64,000 nucleotides of DNA from Coriaria nepalensis (Eukaryota; Streptophyta; Magnoliopsida; Cucurbitales; Coriariaceae): positions 1,123,501-1,187,500 of the forward strand of contig CP114497.1 in assembly GCA_027186245.1 (NCBI GenBank). The letters run 5' to 3'. Under the pieces are notes generated by a model that worked only from the letters and a program-made list of their open reading frames with translations, was not told where the DNA came from and ran no database searches. Both the position numbers and the translations under genes were made by a program. This document shows positions 1-15,175 of the stretch, piece after piece (position 1 is the stretch's first letter; each line of letters opens with the position of its first letter).

Positions 1-36
1 CTTCTCTCATTAGGTAAAACATGATCAATATTTCAG

Positions 37-485
37 CTTTACTTGAAGCTGCAAGAAAAGCTAATTTCAACGATATCACAAACAGAATAACGTCCGGCTT
101 TACATCCGAAAGGTAATTCTATTTTTCCGGGCTGCCTTCATATACCAATTCTATTGTACATGTTATACAACAACTTGATTATGTGGTTATCAAATATCAA
201 CAACATCAGATGGGATAAGCCAATACTGGTCGCTTGGGGAATTGCAGACAAGTACTTGCCTCAATCAATCGCAGAGGAGTTTCAGAAAGCAAACCCGAAA
301 ACTGTCGAGGTGAATTTGATAGAAGGTGCTGGTCATATGCCACAAGAAGACTGGTAAATTGATAACTCCAATTTTCTGTCACAACATTCGTTTGTTTATA
401 TAATTAGTTACTTAAAATGTCTTAAATGTTTTTCTGTGACAGGCCTGAGAAAGTCATCGATGCGCTAAGAATGTTTCTTTTATGA
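37..485 (+). CDS. Alpha/beta-hydrolase fold protein, C-terminal part (5' end outside window)
   Basis: Three exons are visible: 37-112, 210-353 and 443-485, ending in TGA. All junctions are GT-AG, and joined they give one open frame that continues upstream of the window. The translation holds the WGIADKYLP segment, where the acidic member of the catalytic triad usually lies, and GAGHMPQED, which carries the catalytic histidine typical of haloalkane-dehalogenase-like alpha/beta hydrolases. It ends in a short amphipathic helix. The nucleophile elbow lies upstream and is not visible, so the substrate cannot be stated. Many plant members of this class are plastid or cytosolic enzymes of unknown substrate. 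The family call is firm; the exact gene is not. Confidence 0.8.
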
Positions 486-2336
486 TTCTACAAATGAATC
501 AAGCCACCTTTCTGTGTAAGTGCAGTGATAAAAAGGTCAAAGTAAGGTAACCTTTCTTCTTGAAATTGTCTTAAAAGATTAAATCATGTAAAGATCGTTT
601 GATACAAACATAATGTTTTAAACGTATTGCCAACCGGAAACCTCGGCCGATGCAGACACTAGTACCGGTGTAAGCGGATTTTGCACCCGTCAATGGATTA
701 GAGCTTCACTAATCACATAATTAGTGAGTTACTTACTTAATTGACTAGTAATTGATTCCATCTAATTTATCAAATCAAACTTCCTATATCATCAAGCAGT
801 CTGACCGAAGAAAACAGAAAACAAAACAAAACAAAACAAAACAAAACAAGAACTTTCAAACTGTAAATGTCACTATCATTGAAAGGGGTTGTTGTAACAT
901 AAATCTAAGGTGATATACAAAACGATTCAGCAATCACCCTCATTGTTGGTTGGTGGGTAATTTATAAATTTATAATATTCGGTCACTGACAAATTTATAG
1001 GCTTTTTATTTTAGTTTCAAGCTATTAATTTACATAAAATAATAAAAATAAATAAATAAGAAAGAAAAAAAGAAAGTGCTAGACCAACAAGTTTCATGTA
1101 GGAAATTAAATATTGTTCTCATGTGACTCACGAAATTGATATTTCTCTTATATTGGTCAGAGGATGTATAATGTCTTATAGTTGGTTCGCAATTAGACAA
1201 TATCAGTAAGCTTGATTTGGTCTACGGTTTGTTTGAACGGTCAAAACTCAAAAATTCAATATTCAAAGTGAGATTCATTTTTTTTGGGGGGGGCAATGTT
1301 TTAGAACGATGAATATTTCACATTTTTAACTAAAGACTAAAAACGGTTAAAAATAAACCGATAATTGATGTATCGTATTTTTTACCCTCGAATGAATGAA
1401 AAAGAATAGGTGATATTTCTCCGAACATATTTAATAAACATTTATTATATTTCAATTTCTTACTTGACATGAGAAATAACAATTATCAAAATTTGTAACT
1501 AAATGCTAAAAATTAAAAAATTAAAAAATTAAAAATTAAGCTTAGGATTGTAGAGATTAATAGTTTGTATTCAAGTAATTGAACCCGGTTTAAGATGGTA
1601 ATTTAGACTCCATTATTATGTATATGGATATAAGTAATTGATGTAGATCTTGACTTACATGTGGTTAACCGCATTGATCGTAGTAAATAATCTTGATAAT
1701 AAAGGAATTATATGGTAAAAATTCATATACTTATTTACTGTCACGACTTATGGTAATTATTGGGTGAAGCAAGTTTGACTAAAATACAAGCACTATATTC
1801 TCTCTCTCCTAACTTTTCCCCAATTTGAGGAGAGTTCTCTCCACTCCGTACTGTTATAAACCCTCAAATAACAGATTCTCTCTCTTCCAGCTTCCAACTC
1901 AACGGGACTGAACGTGCCAAACTTAAATGACTAATAAGAATTAATTATTTTAATTAATAATTAAATTAAGAATATTATAAGTCATAATTACGTCCGTCGA
2001 CTGGGTGAGAAAATCAGAGCAACCAAACACGTGAAAAAACAAAAGAGAGGGTACGGCCAAACATCATCCGCGCCACGTGTCGCACGTTTATCGGTCCGTG
2101 GTGATTTTGTCTCAATGCTTGGACTCTCACTTGTAATAATAAGAGGCACACATCACATGTATCATCATAATTCATAGAGAGGAGGACAGAGATAAAAGAG
2201 AGAGTGAGAGAGATGCAATGAAAATCTTCAATCAAATTAGGACCAAAGAGACGCTGAGATAAGATTGCTCATAAAATCCCCTCAAAAAGCTACCTTCCCC
2301 CCTTATCCTACTACCTTCATCTTCTTTCCTTCTCAA
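486..2336. other. Intergenic region and promoter/leader of the TSS-like gene
   Basis: No gene is visible. It holds an (AAAAC)6 repeat at 818-847, a G8 run near 1286-1293, and AT-rich DNA. From about 1800 CT/GA-rich stretches lead into the TSS-like 5' leader. Two CACGTG cores lie at 2028-2033 and 2074-2079. Reverse-strand open frames across this stretch have no recognisable content. Confidence 0.6.
2028..2079. promoter_or_regulatory. Two G-box cores (CACGTG) upstream of the TSS-like gene
   Basis: CACGTG is present at 2028-2033 and 2074-2079, 46 bp apart and roughly 340-385 bp upstream of the ATG. G-boxes bind bZIP and bHLH (PIF-type) factors in plants. Function here is inferred only from the motif pair and its position. 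Confidence 0.35.
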
Positions 2337-2348
2337 ATGGGTGTTTGA
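2337..2348 (+). other. Three-codon upstream ORF in the TSS-like leader
   Basis: An ATG at 2337 is followed by two codons and TGA, 64 bp before the main start at 2413. If the transcript includes it, ribosomes would have to re-initiate or scan past it. A short direct repeat (CTAAGTCAGGAAG) lies just before and again inside the first coding exon. Confidence 0.4.
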
Positions 2349-2412
2349 TACCGTACTGGAAAAGAGCTGCTAAGTCAGGAAGCTTTGAGTTCTTATTGGA
2401 AGAGGAAGAAAA

Positions 2413-5400
2413 ATGGCTCCTAAGTCAGGAAGAGGGAAGCCAAATAAGGCTAAAGCAGATAAGAAGAAGAAAGAAGAGAAAGGTAAAACTAGTATTTACA
2501 TGGAGTTCATGTATTCAATCAAGCTTACTGTCTGTTTTCTCATCTAATTTCATTCTGTTTGACTGTTTCCTCCTTCTTTGGGTGTAACTGGGAAGTAGTT
2601 CCTAGTGTTCTGGATATCACAGTCATCACCTCATATGTATCACAAGTTCTACTCAAGGTATGTAATCTTATATCGGACCGGCCCCGGCCCGGACAGACTT
2701 ATTGGGGTAATTGAAATTACCATCCAATCTTAGACTGAGTCTCCGACTCGGCCGCCGAGATAGAATGGGGTGGAGAATTTCCTTACACCACCCCCCTCTC
2801 ACTCCATCTAGCTAGCTATCTAATTTGTTTATACTCTTGATTAAAAAATAAAATAAAAAAACATATTAATATACATATTATATGTAACATGTGTTACATA
2901 TGAAATCATTATTGCTATTTTTTTTTTCTTTCTGTTTCTATAATTAGGGTATTAGCACAGACAGGATACTTGATGTAAGAAGGCTATTAGCTCAAAATGT
3001 GGAAACTTGTCACCTAACAAACTACTCTCTATCTCATGAGGTATGATGCATTCCATCTCCATTTCCTGTTTTATTTATTTATTTTTAATTTATTTTTATT
3101 TTTTTGGGTAAATTAAAGTTTTTTATTGTAAAATTTTCATTATGTTTGGGAAGGTCAAAGGGCAGAGATTGAATGACCGAGTAGAGCTCACTACTCTCAA
3201 ACCATGTTTGGTGAAAATAGTTGAAGGTAGGTTGAGCTATAAAAAAAAAAGAAGCATATTCCATGTGGGTCCCATATTATTATTAGTTTTTAAATATAGT
3301 AAATTTTATTAACAGTAAAAAAAATAACGGTTAAAAAAAGAGCGCGCCATTGTTTGTTGCAGAGGACTATACGGAAGAAAGCGATGCAATTGCGCACGTG
3401 CGGAGGTTCCTCGACATTGTAGCCTGCACGACGAAATTCAGCAAGTCAAGGCGATCGAATGGATCTGAATCACGTGCCAAGAAGAATGGTAGGGCGGCGC
3501 ACAGGAGTGAAGTCGACGGAAACTCAGGCCTCTCTACGCTGTCTGATGGGGACGCAGAGGTTCAGTCCGGTTCTCGGTCGCCTTCGGTTTCTCCGGTCTC
3601 CGATAGCCTCGCGATGGCCGCCATTCATCCCGTGCCTAAGCTCTCCGACTTCTACGAGTTCTTCTCCTTTGCTCACATCTCTCCTCCCATTATTCGTCAG
3701 TGCTTCATCCTTTTCTCTATTTCTGCTTTAGACTGAAAATTCTCTTCTTCTAAATTTTGATTTTGTTCCGTTCTAATTATAGAGCTGAAGAGATGCGATC
3801 CAAAGGAGCTTGTAGAAGAGCGGCGCAATGGAGATTATTTTGGAATGCAGGTAGGTACTCATGTGAATAAAGTGTTATCCGTTAATACTAAGATCTTGCC
3901 CACTAATTACTTGACCGAACCTTAAATTTAATCGCTTGCAGATAAAGATCTGCAATGGCAAGGTAATCCAGGTAATTGCTTCAGTGAAAGGGTTCTATAC
4001 TGCCGGAAAGCAGCGTTTAGAAAACCACTCACTGGTGGATCTTTTGCAGCAAGTGAGCCGAGCTTTTGCCAATGTCAGTACTTAAATGATCCAACTCTTC
4101 ACTATATTCGTTGGTTTGATTTTAATTTCATAAATTCATTTGATAAATATGAGAACTTAATGAGTGTGGAAATGCAGGCATATGAGATTTTGATGAAAGC
4201 TTTTGTTGAACATAATAAGGTAAACATCTTATTACTTTAGAATGATTTTCAACTAATGTACTCATAAAGTTATGAAGAAGAAAGGATTGTTGTATAATTT
4301 TCCTTTCTCCATGTTTGTTTCTGATAGTTTGGGAACCTTCCATATGGATTCCGAATGAACGCATGGCTTGTTCCTCCTTCCATCATTGACTCTCCCTCAG
4401 AATTCCCAACTCTACCGGTAGAAGATGAAAATTGGGGTGGAGATGGCGGAGGGCAAGGAAGAAACGGTGAGCTTGACCTTAGACCATGGGCAACTGATTT
4501 TTCCATTTTGGTGACTCTTCCTTGCAAAACCGAGGAGGAGAGGATGGTGCGGGACCGGAAAGCTTTTCTGCTCCATAGTCAATTTGTTGATATTTCAATC
4601 CTTAAAGCTGTTTCAGCAATTCGCTGTCACATAGATTCCAACCCTGAAGAGCGGAATACACTAAATTGCTCTTCGGGATCAGTCCTTCTCGAGGATCGTG
4701 TTGGAGACTTGTCGATTATCATAAGACGTGATCCTACTGATGCGAGCTCAAAGTCTGAAGTAACATTTAGCGGCTATCAATCATCTTGTGGGTCTGATGA
4801 GGAAGTTGCTAAAAGGAACTTACTCAAGGGGTTAACTGCAGATGAGAGTGTAATAGTCCGTGTAAGTAGTTTTCATTGAAAATATGTGAGAATCTGGTTC
4901 AAAGTTAAAAAAAAATTTGGCGAGATGCCAATGTTCGATGTAGCTTGTTTTAGTGTGATGTTTTATTTATTTCTTTGCAGGATCTTGACTCCTTGGGGCT
5001 TGTCATGGTAAGACATTGTGGATACAGTGCAACAGTAAAGGTTGTTGGTAACGTGAAGAAGGCCATGAATGAGTCCCAAGATATTAATACTGAAGATCAA
5101 GTAGAGGGAGGAGCAAATGCTCTTAACGTGAACAGGTCTGACTGCTTGTTATTTGTTAATCAACTACTTGCTAAATCTCGTCTCTCGTTTTTTTCTTCTT
5201 CTTTCTTTTTGGTTCTAACCAGGTAAGAATTCATTACAGTTTGAGGACTCTACTTCACAAATTTAGTACAGAATCAGGGGTAGAATGTCAGGCATCTCAA
5301 TCTATTTCAGATGATTTAGAAACTCCTAGAAATCTGGTACGGAATGTAATCAAAGAGAGCCTAGCGAAACTACGGGAGAACCCAATCATTTCTGATAAGA

Positions 5401-8400
5401 AAATCAGGTGGGAACTTGGTTCTTGTTGGCTTCAGCATCTACAGAAACAGAAAAGTTCAACAGATTCATCACCGAAAAGCAACAAATATGATATTGAAGC
5501 TGAACCAGCTGTCAAAGGACTTGGAAAACAGTTTAAGCTTTTGAAGCAGAGGGAAAAGAAGTTAACTGATGTAAGTAGTACAGATTGCAAGGAAGCAAAT
5601 GCTGAAAGCGATGTAAAACATCTTAGCAATGGCGAGTTAAGCAGCGATGGAGGATTGGAGAAACTAATTCCTACAGAAGCTTTCTTGCTACTTAAAGAAA
5701 CCGGAACTGATCTTCATCTTAAGGTAACTAAGAAATTACTTTTAATACTGTACTTGCTGATTTTAATATTTTGTTTATCTTTTGGAGTAATTTTCGTGCT
5801 CTCTTCTGGAGCAGTCAGCAGATGAGCTTATACTAATGGCCAACAAGTATTATGATGAAATTGCATTACCAAAGCTGGTAACTACATTTTACAGCCAGGA
5901 ATTTAACAGTGTTAGAGAAGTTTTGAATCATTTATGCATTTTTTTTGCTTACAATTCTCTATATCTATTAGGTAGCGGATTTTGGATCACTTGAACTATC
6001 ACCTGTTGATGGTCGTACATTGACTGATTTCATGCATTTGAGGGGACTTCAGATGCGCTCCTTGGGTCAAGTGGTGAGTAGTTTTGGTCAAATTTTTTAT
6101 TTTTATTTTTATTTTTATGTTTCCATTCTATTATAGATCAACTGAATCATCTTTTGCTTTCAAAATGTCAACAAAAATCAGGTTGAACTTTCTAAGAAGC
6201 TGCCTCACATACAGTCACTATGCATTCACGAGATGGTCACCCGAGCTTTCAAGCATGTAGTTAAAGCAGTTGTGGCTTCTGTTGAAAACTTTTCGGAGTT
6301 ATCTGGAGCAATAGCTTCAGCACTTAATTTCTTACTGGGATGCTGTGGGGTGGAAGATAATGAGCACAACTCGGACGATGACAATGTTCTCAAACTGCAA
6401 TGGTTAAGAACATATCTATCTAGGAGATATGGTTGGAATTTGAGTAATGAGTTCCAACAGTTGAGAAAGTTATCTATCCTTCGAGGACTTTGCCATAAGG
6501 TACTCTAAAGCTGTGGACTTCTATTCAACTCAGGGTACTAATTGTTCAAATTGCTCATTTCTTACATGTACACTTTCTCTTCCAGGTGGGCTTAGAGTTG
6601 GTTCCGAGAGATTATGATATGGAAAGTCCAAATCCCTTTGGGGAAAATGATATTATAAGCATGATTCCGGTTTGTAAGGTGAGACTCTGTCGGGTTTTCA
6701 TTCTCTATCTTTGTTTGTAAACTTCCATTTTATGAGCCATCTCATTTATGATCTATTGGACGCAAGATATCTTAGCCTTTTTTGAATTGTTTTAAACAGC
6801 ATGTAGGATGCTCTTCGGCTGATGGACGGAATTTATTGGAGTCATCCAAAATTGCTCTTGATAAAGGGAAGCTAGAGGATGCTGTTAATTACGGAACAAA
6901 GGTAAAGTGCTAGCCTATTATCTCTAAATTGAAGTTATTTGCACTCATTTTTCTTGTAAAACTGTGTTTGTGTTTATGGCGTACTTTTCTTGCATATGAA
7001 GGCACTTGCAAAGATGATAGCTGTATGTGGGCCCTACCATCGGACTACTGCAAACGCCTATAGTCTTCTGGCAGTAGTTCTATATCATACCGGAGATTTT
7101 AACCAGGTAATGAGATATTCTCACTTTATTAAGAATTTTCTGACTTTGAATTGAGTTTCATCAAAGATATTTTCAACTTCTGTTGTTAGGCAACTATATA
7201 TCAGCAGAAGGCTTTGGATATCAATGAAAGGGAACTTGGGCTTGACCATCCGGACACAGTGAAAAGCTATGGGGATCTTGCTGTTTTCTACTACCGTCTT
7301 CAACACATTGAATTAGCTTTGAAGTAAGTTACAGACTACCGCTTTAGTTTCCCTCCTCCCCTCCCCAAAAAATTATATATATATATATTATATTACCCCT
7401 GTTTCCTTTTCATTTCTGTTGCTAAATATATTGCATTATTGGCAGATACGTAAATCGTGCTTTATTCCTTCTCCATTTTACATGCGGACTATCTCATCCC
7501 AACACAGCTGCTACATATATCAACATCGCAATGATGGAAGAGGGTGTTGGAAACGTGCATGTTGCCCTCCGGTTTCTCCATGAAGCTCTTAAATGCAACC
7601 AAAGGTTACTAGGCGCTGATCACATACAAACTGCTGCAAGCTATCATGCCATAGCCATAGCTCTTTCGTTAATGGAGGCATATTCTCTTAGTGTTCAACA
7701 TGAGCAAACTACTCTAAGGATACTTCAAGCCAAACTTGGTCAAGATGACCTCCGTACTCAGGTGGGACCATAAAACTCTGTTTTACTATGTTATTACATT
7801 TATGGGGCAAATTGTCGCTCAAATTTAAGAGTCTAAAGAGTTGACATGTGGGTTTTGCTTAAACAGGATGCTGCTGCTTGGCTGGAGTATTTTGAGTCTA
7901 AGGCTCTGGAGCAACAAGAAATGGCACGAAATGGAATTCCAAAGCCAGATCCATTAATCTCGAGCAAAGGTCACCTTAGGTATTGATAGGGTATTCTTCT
8001 CAAGAATTGCATATATTTGAAATCAATTGTGATTTTGCACCCAAGCTCATCTGACCTTTGTTGCAGTGTCTCGGATCTTCTGGATTTCATTAGCCCAGAT
8101 CAAGATTCTAAAGGAGGTGATGCACAGAGGAAGCAACGACGTGCAAAGGCAAGGAACTTGCCATTCCTCATTATTGGTTCTAACAAAACCTGCATAATCT
8201 AAGAATTTCCTTTCTTGCCGTGTATCCTCAATTTTCAGGGATTACAAGCAAGTGATAAAACCCCTCAAGTACTTGTGGGATCTGTTTCAACTTCTGACGG
8301 AGTTTTTCACCCTGATGTCCTCAAAGACTTAAATGACCTAAAAGAGGGCTCTTCTCAAGAAGTTGAATCCAGCTCGGTTCATCCCAAAGAGGTAAAAGAA

Positions 8401-9825
8401 ATTAATGAAACCATTCGAAATGAGGAGCCTACAATTTTAAATGAAGTTGAGGAAGGAACAAACTCGGATGACGGATGGCAAGAGGCTAATTCAAAAGCGA
8501 GATCTGGAAATAATTCTAGCCAGAAGTTTAACAGGAGGAGACCAGTTCTCCCAAAGCTAAATGGATATAGCTCTGAAAATTCAAAGTTAAGAGAAAGCAG
8601 CTACAAGCAAGAAATGGGTTCTCCTCCTCAAAAAATAAGTCCAAAGATGGTTCGGAATGAACCGTTATCACCATCAATGCAATCAAAGGCAGCTCAGCAT
8701 TTCGCTGCTGCAGAGAGTTCACCTGGACTTCAGTCAAAAGCTTCCTTTTCCAAAGTTTCATCCAATCCCATAACTTCTTCCCCAATGGCCTCAAAATCCT
8801 TATCTTACAAAGAAGTCGCTTTAGCACCACCTGGTACAGTTCTAAGGCCATTGATGAACAGAGATACAAATTCTGAAAAGACTGAAATGCCTTTGGAGAC
8901 AGTAAAGGACGAGCAAACCAATAGTAACTCTGCTGAACAAATTCCAGAAGAAGATAAACTAGAAGTAATTCATGACAATGCAACTCAATCGGAAAATAAA
9001 GGTCCAGAGTGTGAAGAGATTCCCTCTTTGTCTTCTCCAGAAAAACCCATGGAGACAAATGGCAGTAAACTTTCTGCTGCAGCCCAGCCTTTCAAACCCG
9101 GATCACTTCCCATGGCTCAACCTTCAAGTGCTGAGTCCGTGCTCCCTCCGGCTACAACTAGAGTTCCTTGTGGGCCCAGATCTCTTATATATTACAGAAA
9201 CAGTGGATCTTTCCGCACTAAACGTGGGTTTTCAAAATACCATGCCCCTAAACTGGACAGAACCAGATCTGGGTCTGCAAAAATGATGAACCCACATGCC
9301 CCTGAGTTTGTTCCTGGGAAATCTTCCCAAACCAATCCAGGAGATAGGTATTCAAGTTCTTCGCCCGAAACAAGTGGGGCTGAAGAGGAGAAAGTAGGTA
9401 AGAAATCAACTAATAGTACGGTTGAGGAAAATAGTTCAAAAAGAAACTTCTCAGAGTGTGAAAAGTTGGAGCTTGCAAGGCAGATATTGCTGAGCTTCAT
9501 TGTGAAGTCGGTTGGTAAAGATGTGGATGAAGAATCAGGTGAGAATACGGTGAGTGAGAAGTTTGAACATTCCGGAACTTCTTCGGATGCAATAGTGAAC
9601 GACAGTGCTATAATAAAAGTTCTTCATGGGAATGAAGGAAAGGTAGACTCTGTTTTTAGCTCGAGTGATAGTGGGAATGTAGAAACAGAGGATGTAAATG
9701 AGAAGAAGAAGGGAGATGAAGGGTTTGTAGCAGTTAAAAGGAGGTCGAGGGGAAGTAGGCAGCAGATCACAACTGGAGTTACTGGTTTGTACAATCAGCA
9801 TGCGTTCTGTGCTTCTGTTCGTTGA
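2413..9825 (+). CDS. TSS/REC-type CLU (clustered mitochondria) family protein
   Basis: Twenty-two exons: 2413-2482, 2596-2657, 2948-3040, 3154-3226, 3363-3695, 3783-3850, 3942-4073, 4178-4219, 4328-4861, 4981-5135, 5240-5723, 5815-5877, 5972-6073, 6182-6499, 6586-6678, 6800-6901, 7002-7106, 7190-7323, 7446-7761, 7867-7979, 8067-8148, 8239-9825. Joined they give 1686 residues. The start is set by the Lys-rich N-terminus [14 protein letters not shown], typical of the family. Next come a CLU-N-like region (residues about 70-160), the CLU core (about 290-500) and a TPR block (about 875-1100, with HTAAT/YLAV-type repeats). A long Ser-rich tail with an FNRRRPVLP motif closes the protein. Arabidopsis relatives (TSS, REC1-3) set chloroplast compartment size and growth in the cytosol or nucleus; the exact paralogue is uncertain. 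Intron 21 uses a GC donor. Confidence 0.9.
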
Positions 9826-10433
9826 AAAGTGAGATAGATTTGCCGAGCTGAAGTCAGTATTGAAAACTGGAAAGGGCTCTCTATGAACTATGATGATCTC
9901 TTCACACCAAAATCTAACATGCAAGAAGAGAAATTGAATCTTTTGGGAAAAATAACGTTGCATAGTCTTATTGGTTCGTAGATTAATTTGGATGTGCTAA
10001 TAATGCATGTACATTAAAATTTTCCCCCCCTTTCCTCTCATTAAGGAATTTTTTTTGATCAATAAAGATCTTATCATGGTCATATATATAACGTAATAAA
10101 CTATCATCTTTTGGGATTATATGATCTTTTGGGATTATATGTTAAATTGAACTCAAACTGAGTTTTACCTGGGCAGTAATTATAAACCCGAGCAGACTTA
10201 TGAACAACAAACAAAGGTATAGTCGGATGAAATTTTCATGAAGTAGTAGGAAAATAAGTGAATGAAAGGGGTTCACAGATTCGGGTCGGGTATAATTGCT
10301 TGCTTGAGTGTTAGAATTAGGTAGGGAAGCACTTTCCAGGTGTTTTTTTTTTTTTTTTTCCTACAGTTTTGCAGGTATGTAAATTTAATTTAATACGTGC
10401 ACTTTTGAAGATGGCGATCGATCCAGCATTGAT
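9826..10433. other. 3' flank of the TSS-like gene
   Basis: AT-rich, with possible polyadenylation signals (AATAAA-like at about 10060) and a T18 run near 10342-10360. No gene is recognised. Confidence 0.5.
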
Positions 10434-10580
10434 ATGGTGGCAATCTACTGGAGCTTTGATGCATCCTATGTCACATTATTTTTGGGAGTACTAGCAGTTC
10501 TCTACATCGATCCTTATTGGCAGAGGGCTTGGTTCGGTCTCATTGATATGTGTTTCTATTACTTCTATGACTTATTTTAG
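10434..10580 (+). other. Short hydrophobic ORF, possible gene remnant
   Basis: An ATG-to-TAG frame of 48 codons encodes a Trp/Tyr/Phe-rich, largely hydrophobic peptide containing VTLFLGVLAVLYIDPYWQRA, which resembles one membrane segment followed by a loop. A further in-frame-looking stretch, ending LMEELQSMIK before a GT donor, follows at about 10635-10678 after an AG acceptor, so it could be an exon remnant. I do not recognise the family. It may be random. Confidence 0.2.
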
Positions 10581-10913
10581 CAAGTGTTTATGTTTGTTAA
10601 AGTTGTTATCCCTTCTAATTGAGAAAAATACAGGGTGGTTTCTGTACTTATGGAAGAGTTGCAGAGTATGATTAAGGTTTGTTTCTTGATCGTTGTCTAC
10701 TATATATTTGGAAGTTAAGTGTTAAATTCATATGAATATATACAAATGTGCTTAAAGAGTTTATACGATACTCATGCTAAACAAATTATTATTATTACCA
10801 GATATATTTATTTTTTCTGATGTATATCGTTATCGATCGATATCTTCGGTTTAACAGACAAATCGTAGAAAGAAAAAGCAAAGGACATGGAACCAGCAAA
10901 TGAGAAGAATGGC

Positions 10914-13006
<2,093 letters not shown>

Positions 13007-15175
13007 TTATCGTCTTCTTCTTCTTCTTGTTCTTCTTCTTCCTTTTTATCGATTGGAAAGAGATGAGAACGAATTAATAGAGAGAAATACCTTTGTGGCG
13101 ATCCGGCAATTTCAATGCAGATTATTTATAGAGAGGTTTTATTTAATTAATTAATTAATTAATTTCCCTTTCTGGGTGGTTATTTTTCGTTTGGATAAAC
13201 GTTAGTTTTCAACGGCTGAGCTGTAAAATAATCGACCATTTCTGTTACCTGATAGATCCGGAGTTTTGGGAAACGGATGGGGTCGGAAAAACCAATCATG
13301 GTCTCTAATCTCCACGTGAAAAGCTACCAACTGCTAACCACCTCCCTTCATTAACCATAATATCTTGTGCTAAAATTAACATCTTCCTGGATATATACTA
13401 AATAAATATATAAATAAATAAATATATATATATATATGTATGTATATATATATTAGGCGATTATATCTATAAATAGGTTAATTAAGTCTATTTATATAAA
13501 TTAATCACCTTTCTTTATTAACCATAATTCGAGAGAGTATCGAGTGATCTAAAACCATTACTATCTTAGTAATGAATCGACCAACAGGAAGATCCAAACC
13601 GATCAAAATAAACGATAAAACAAGGATCACTTAACAGTTAATTGTGGCAAAATCAAAACTGCCAAATGTTTGGATCACTGTTCCAATCTTAGAGGGCCAG
13701 ATTTGTTGGGCTTACTATGTGGGCCTGACCGCCTGACCGCCTGACAGTTGATTATGATCAGCCGCAGGGAAAGTTGTGATTTCAATGTAGATCGGAATAT
13801 GTGACTAGTTTTTTATTATTGCTTTTCTAGCCCTTTATTATAACAAGAAATACTTGCCCTTTAAAAGCATCAACTGAAAAAGGATATATTTGTAATTTTC
13901 AATTTTAAGTACTCTTTCGCATCTACCTTTTAGTCTTCTTTTACACAAAGTAAAACAAAACATGAAACAAAAGCTTGCAACGTAAGTAAAACAATGGTTG
14001 TGGGGGGTTCCATACTTAGAATAATGTTCAATTAGTGTGACACAACAATCACCGAAAAATCACAATGAGGGTGAAATATCACCCTACTCGTCATATGAAC
14101 ATCTAAAGTATAGGAGAGAGGTAGCTGTCCCAATGAGTTGGGTTTTTTAGTGGGCCAAGTGGGTGGTCTATAGACCTCTCTGGTCCGGAGGCTTATAATG
14201 GGCCCAACTATATGGGATACCGAAATAATAGATAATTCATACACATGGGCCCATATGGGCCCCATACCCCTAAATACCAAAAAATAAATTACATTATATT
14301 AATTAAGAGAATTCCTTTATTTCGATTTTTTGGTATAAAATATAATATTTTTATTTTATTTTATTACTTGATTTTGAACAGAGGATGAATCGGTAATAAT
14401 TTTTTTATTATAATTTAAATAAAAATTTTATATTATAAATTTAATCTGCTCTAAATAATTTTTTTAAATTTAGTCTCAGTTATATAATAATAATAAAATA
14501 TTAACAAATATTTTAACCTAAAATCTTAATAGGAAAAAATAAAACGTGTTAAAAATGAATCCTTGCGAACCAAATGTATCACTTCGAATGGGTCCAAAAT
14601 GCATGCGGTGGTACAACCCACACAGCTTTCATAATAAATCAAAAATAAATTACATAACACCCACTTATTTACTACCCGACAAAAAACAACGTCAACATCA
14701 CCCCACCTCACCTCACCTCACCTCACCTCCCACTTTTGCTAATTCCACTCCACATCAAATTTCCCGCCTCCTTTCTTTCTTTCTTAATTCAACAGTTCAA
14801 CTCGTCTGGATCCCGGAGTGCCCTTAGGGAAAAATAAATGGAAAAATAAAAATAAACGATTTTATCCGTTACGATTCTTTTGCACGCTATTCAACACAAG
14901 CAGCAAACTGACAGTACTGTGATTCAGTCATATTATGATATTACAATCACATCTCAGATCACGGGATCAAGAAAATAATCTAACGGTGATTTATCATTGG
15001 TATCGTGTAGAGAGAGAGAAGGACAGGATCACTGCCCAATTTTTATCCGTATAAAGTGGGAACAAACCAGCGCGATGAACTCGCCACAAGAGCTTCACTG
15101 CGTGTCTTACTCTCTCAAGCTTAGAGCTCTATACGGTCCTTTTCTTCCGGCGGTGGTGCTAGAGTTCCGGTGAGA
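13007..15175. other. Divergent intergenic region between glycerol kinase and H+-PPase
   Basis: About 2.1 kb. It contains a CTT-rich glycerol kinase leader (about 13013-13045), a G-box core at 13313-13318, (TA)n near 13424-13450, a short tandem CCTGACCG repeat at about 13724-13745, a very AT-rich block at 14280-14530, and (CACCT)5 at 14704-14728. A GA-rich leader precedes the H+-PPase ATG. No further gene is recognised. Confidence 0.6.

Noticed and set aside
8528..9058. 176-codon minus-strand ORF inside the last TSS exon
   Set aside because: It is the antisense shadow of the conserved Ser-rich C-terminal exon; no family content and no splice logic.
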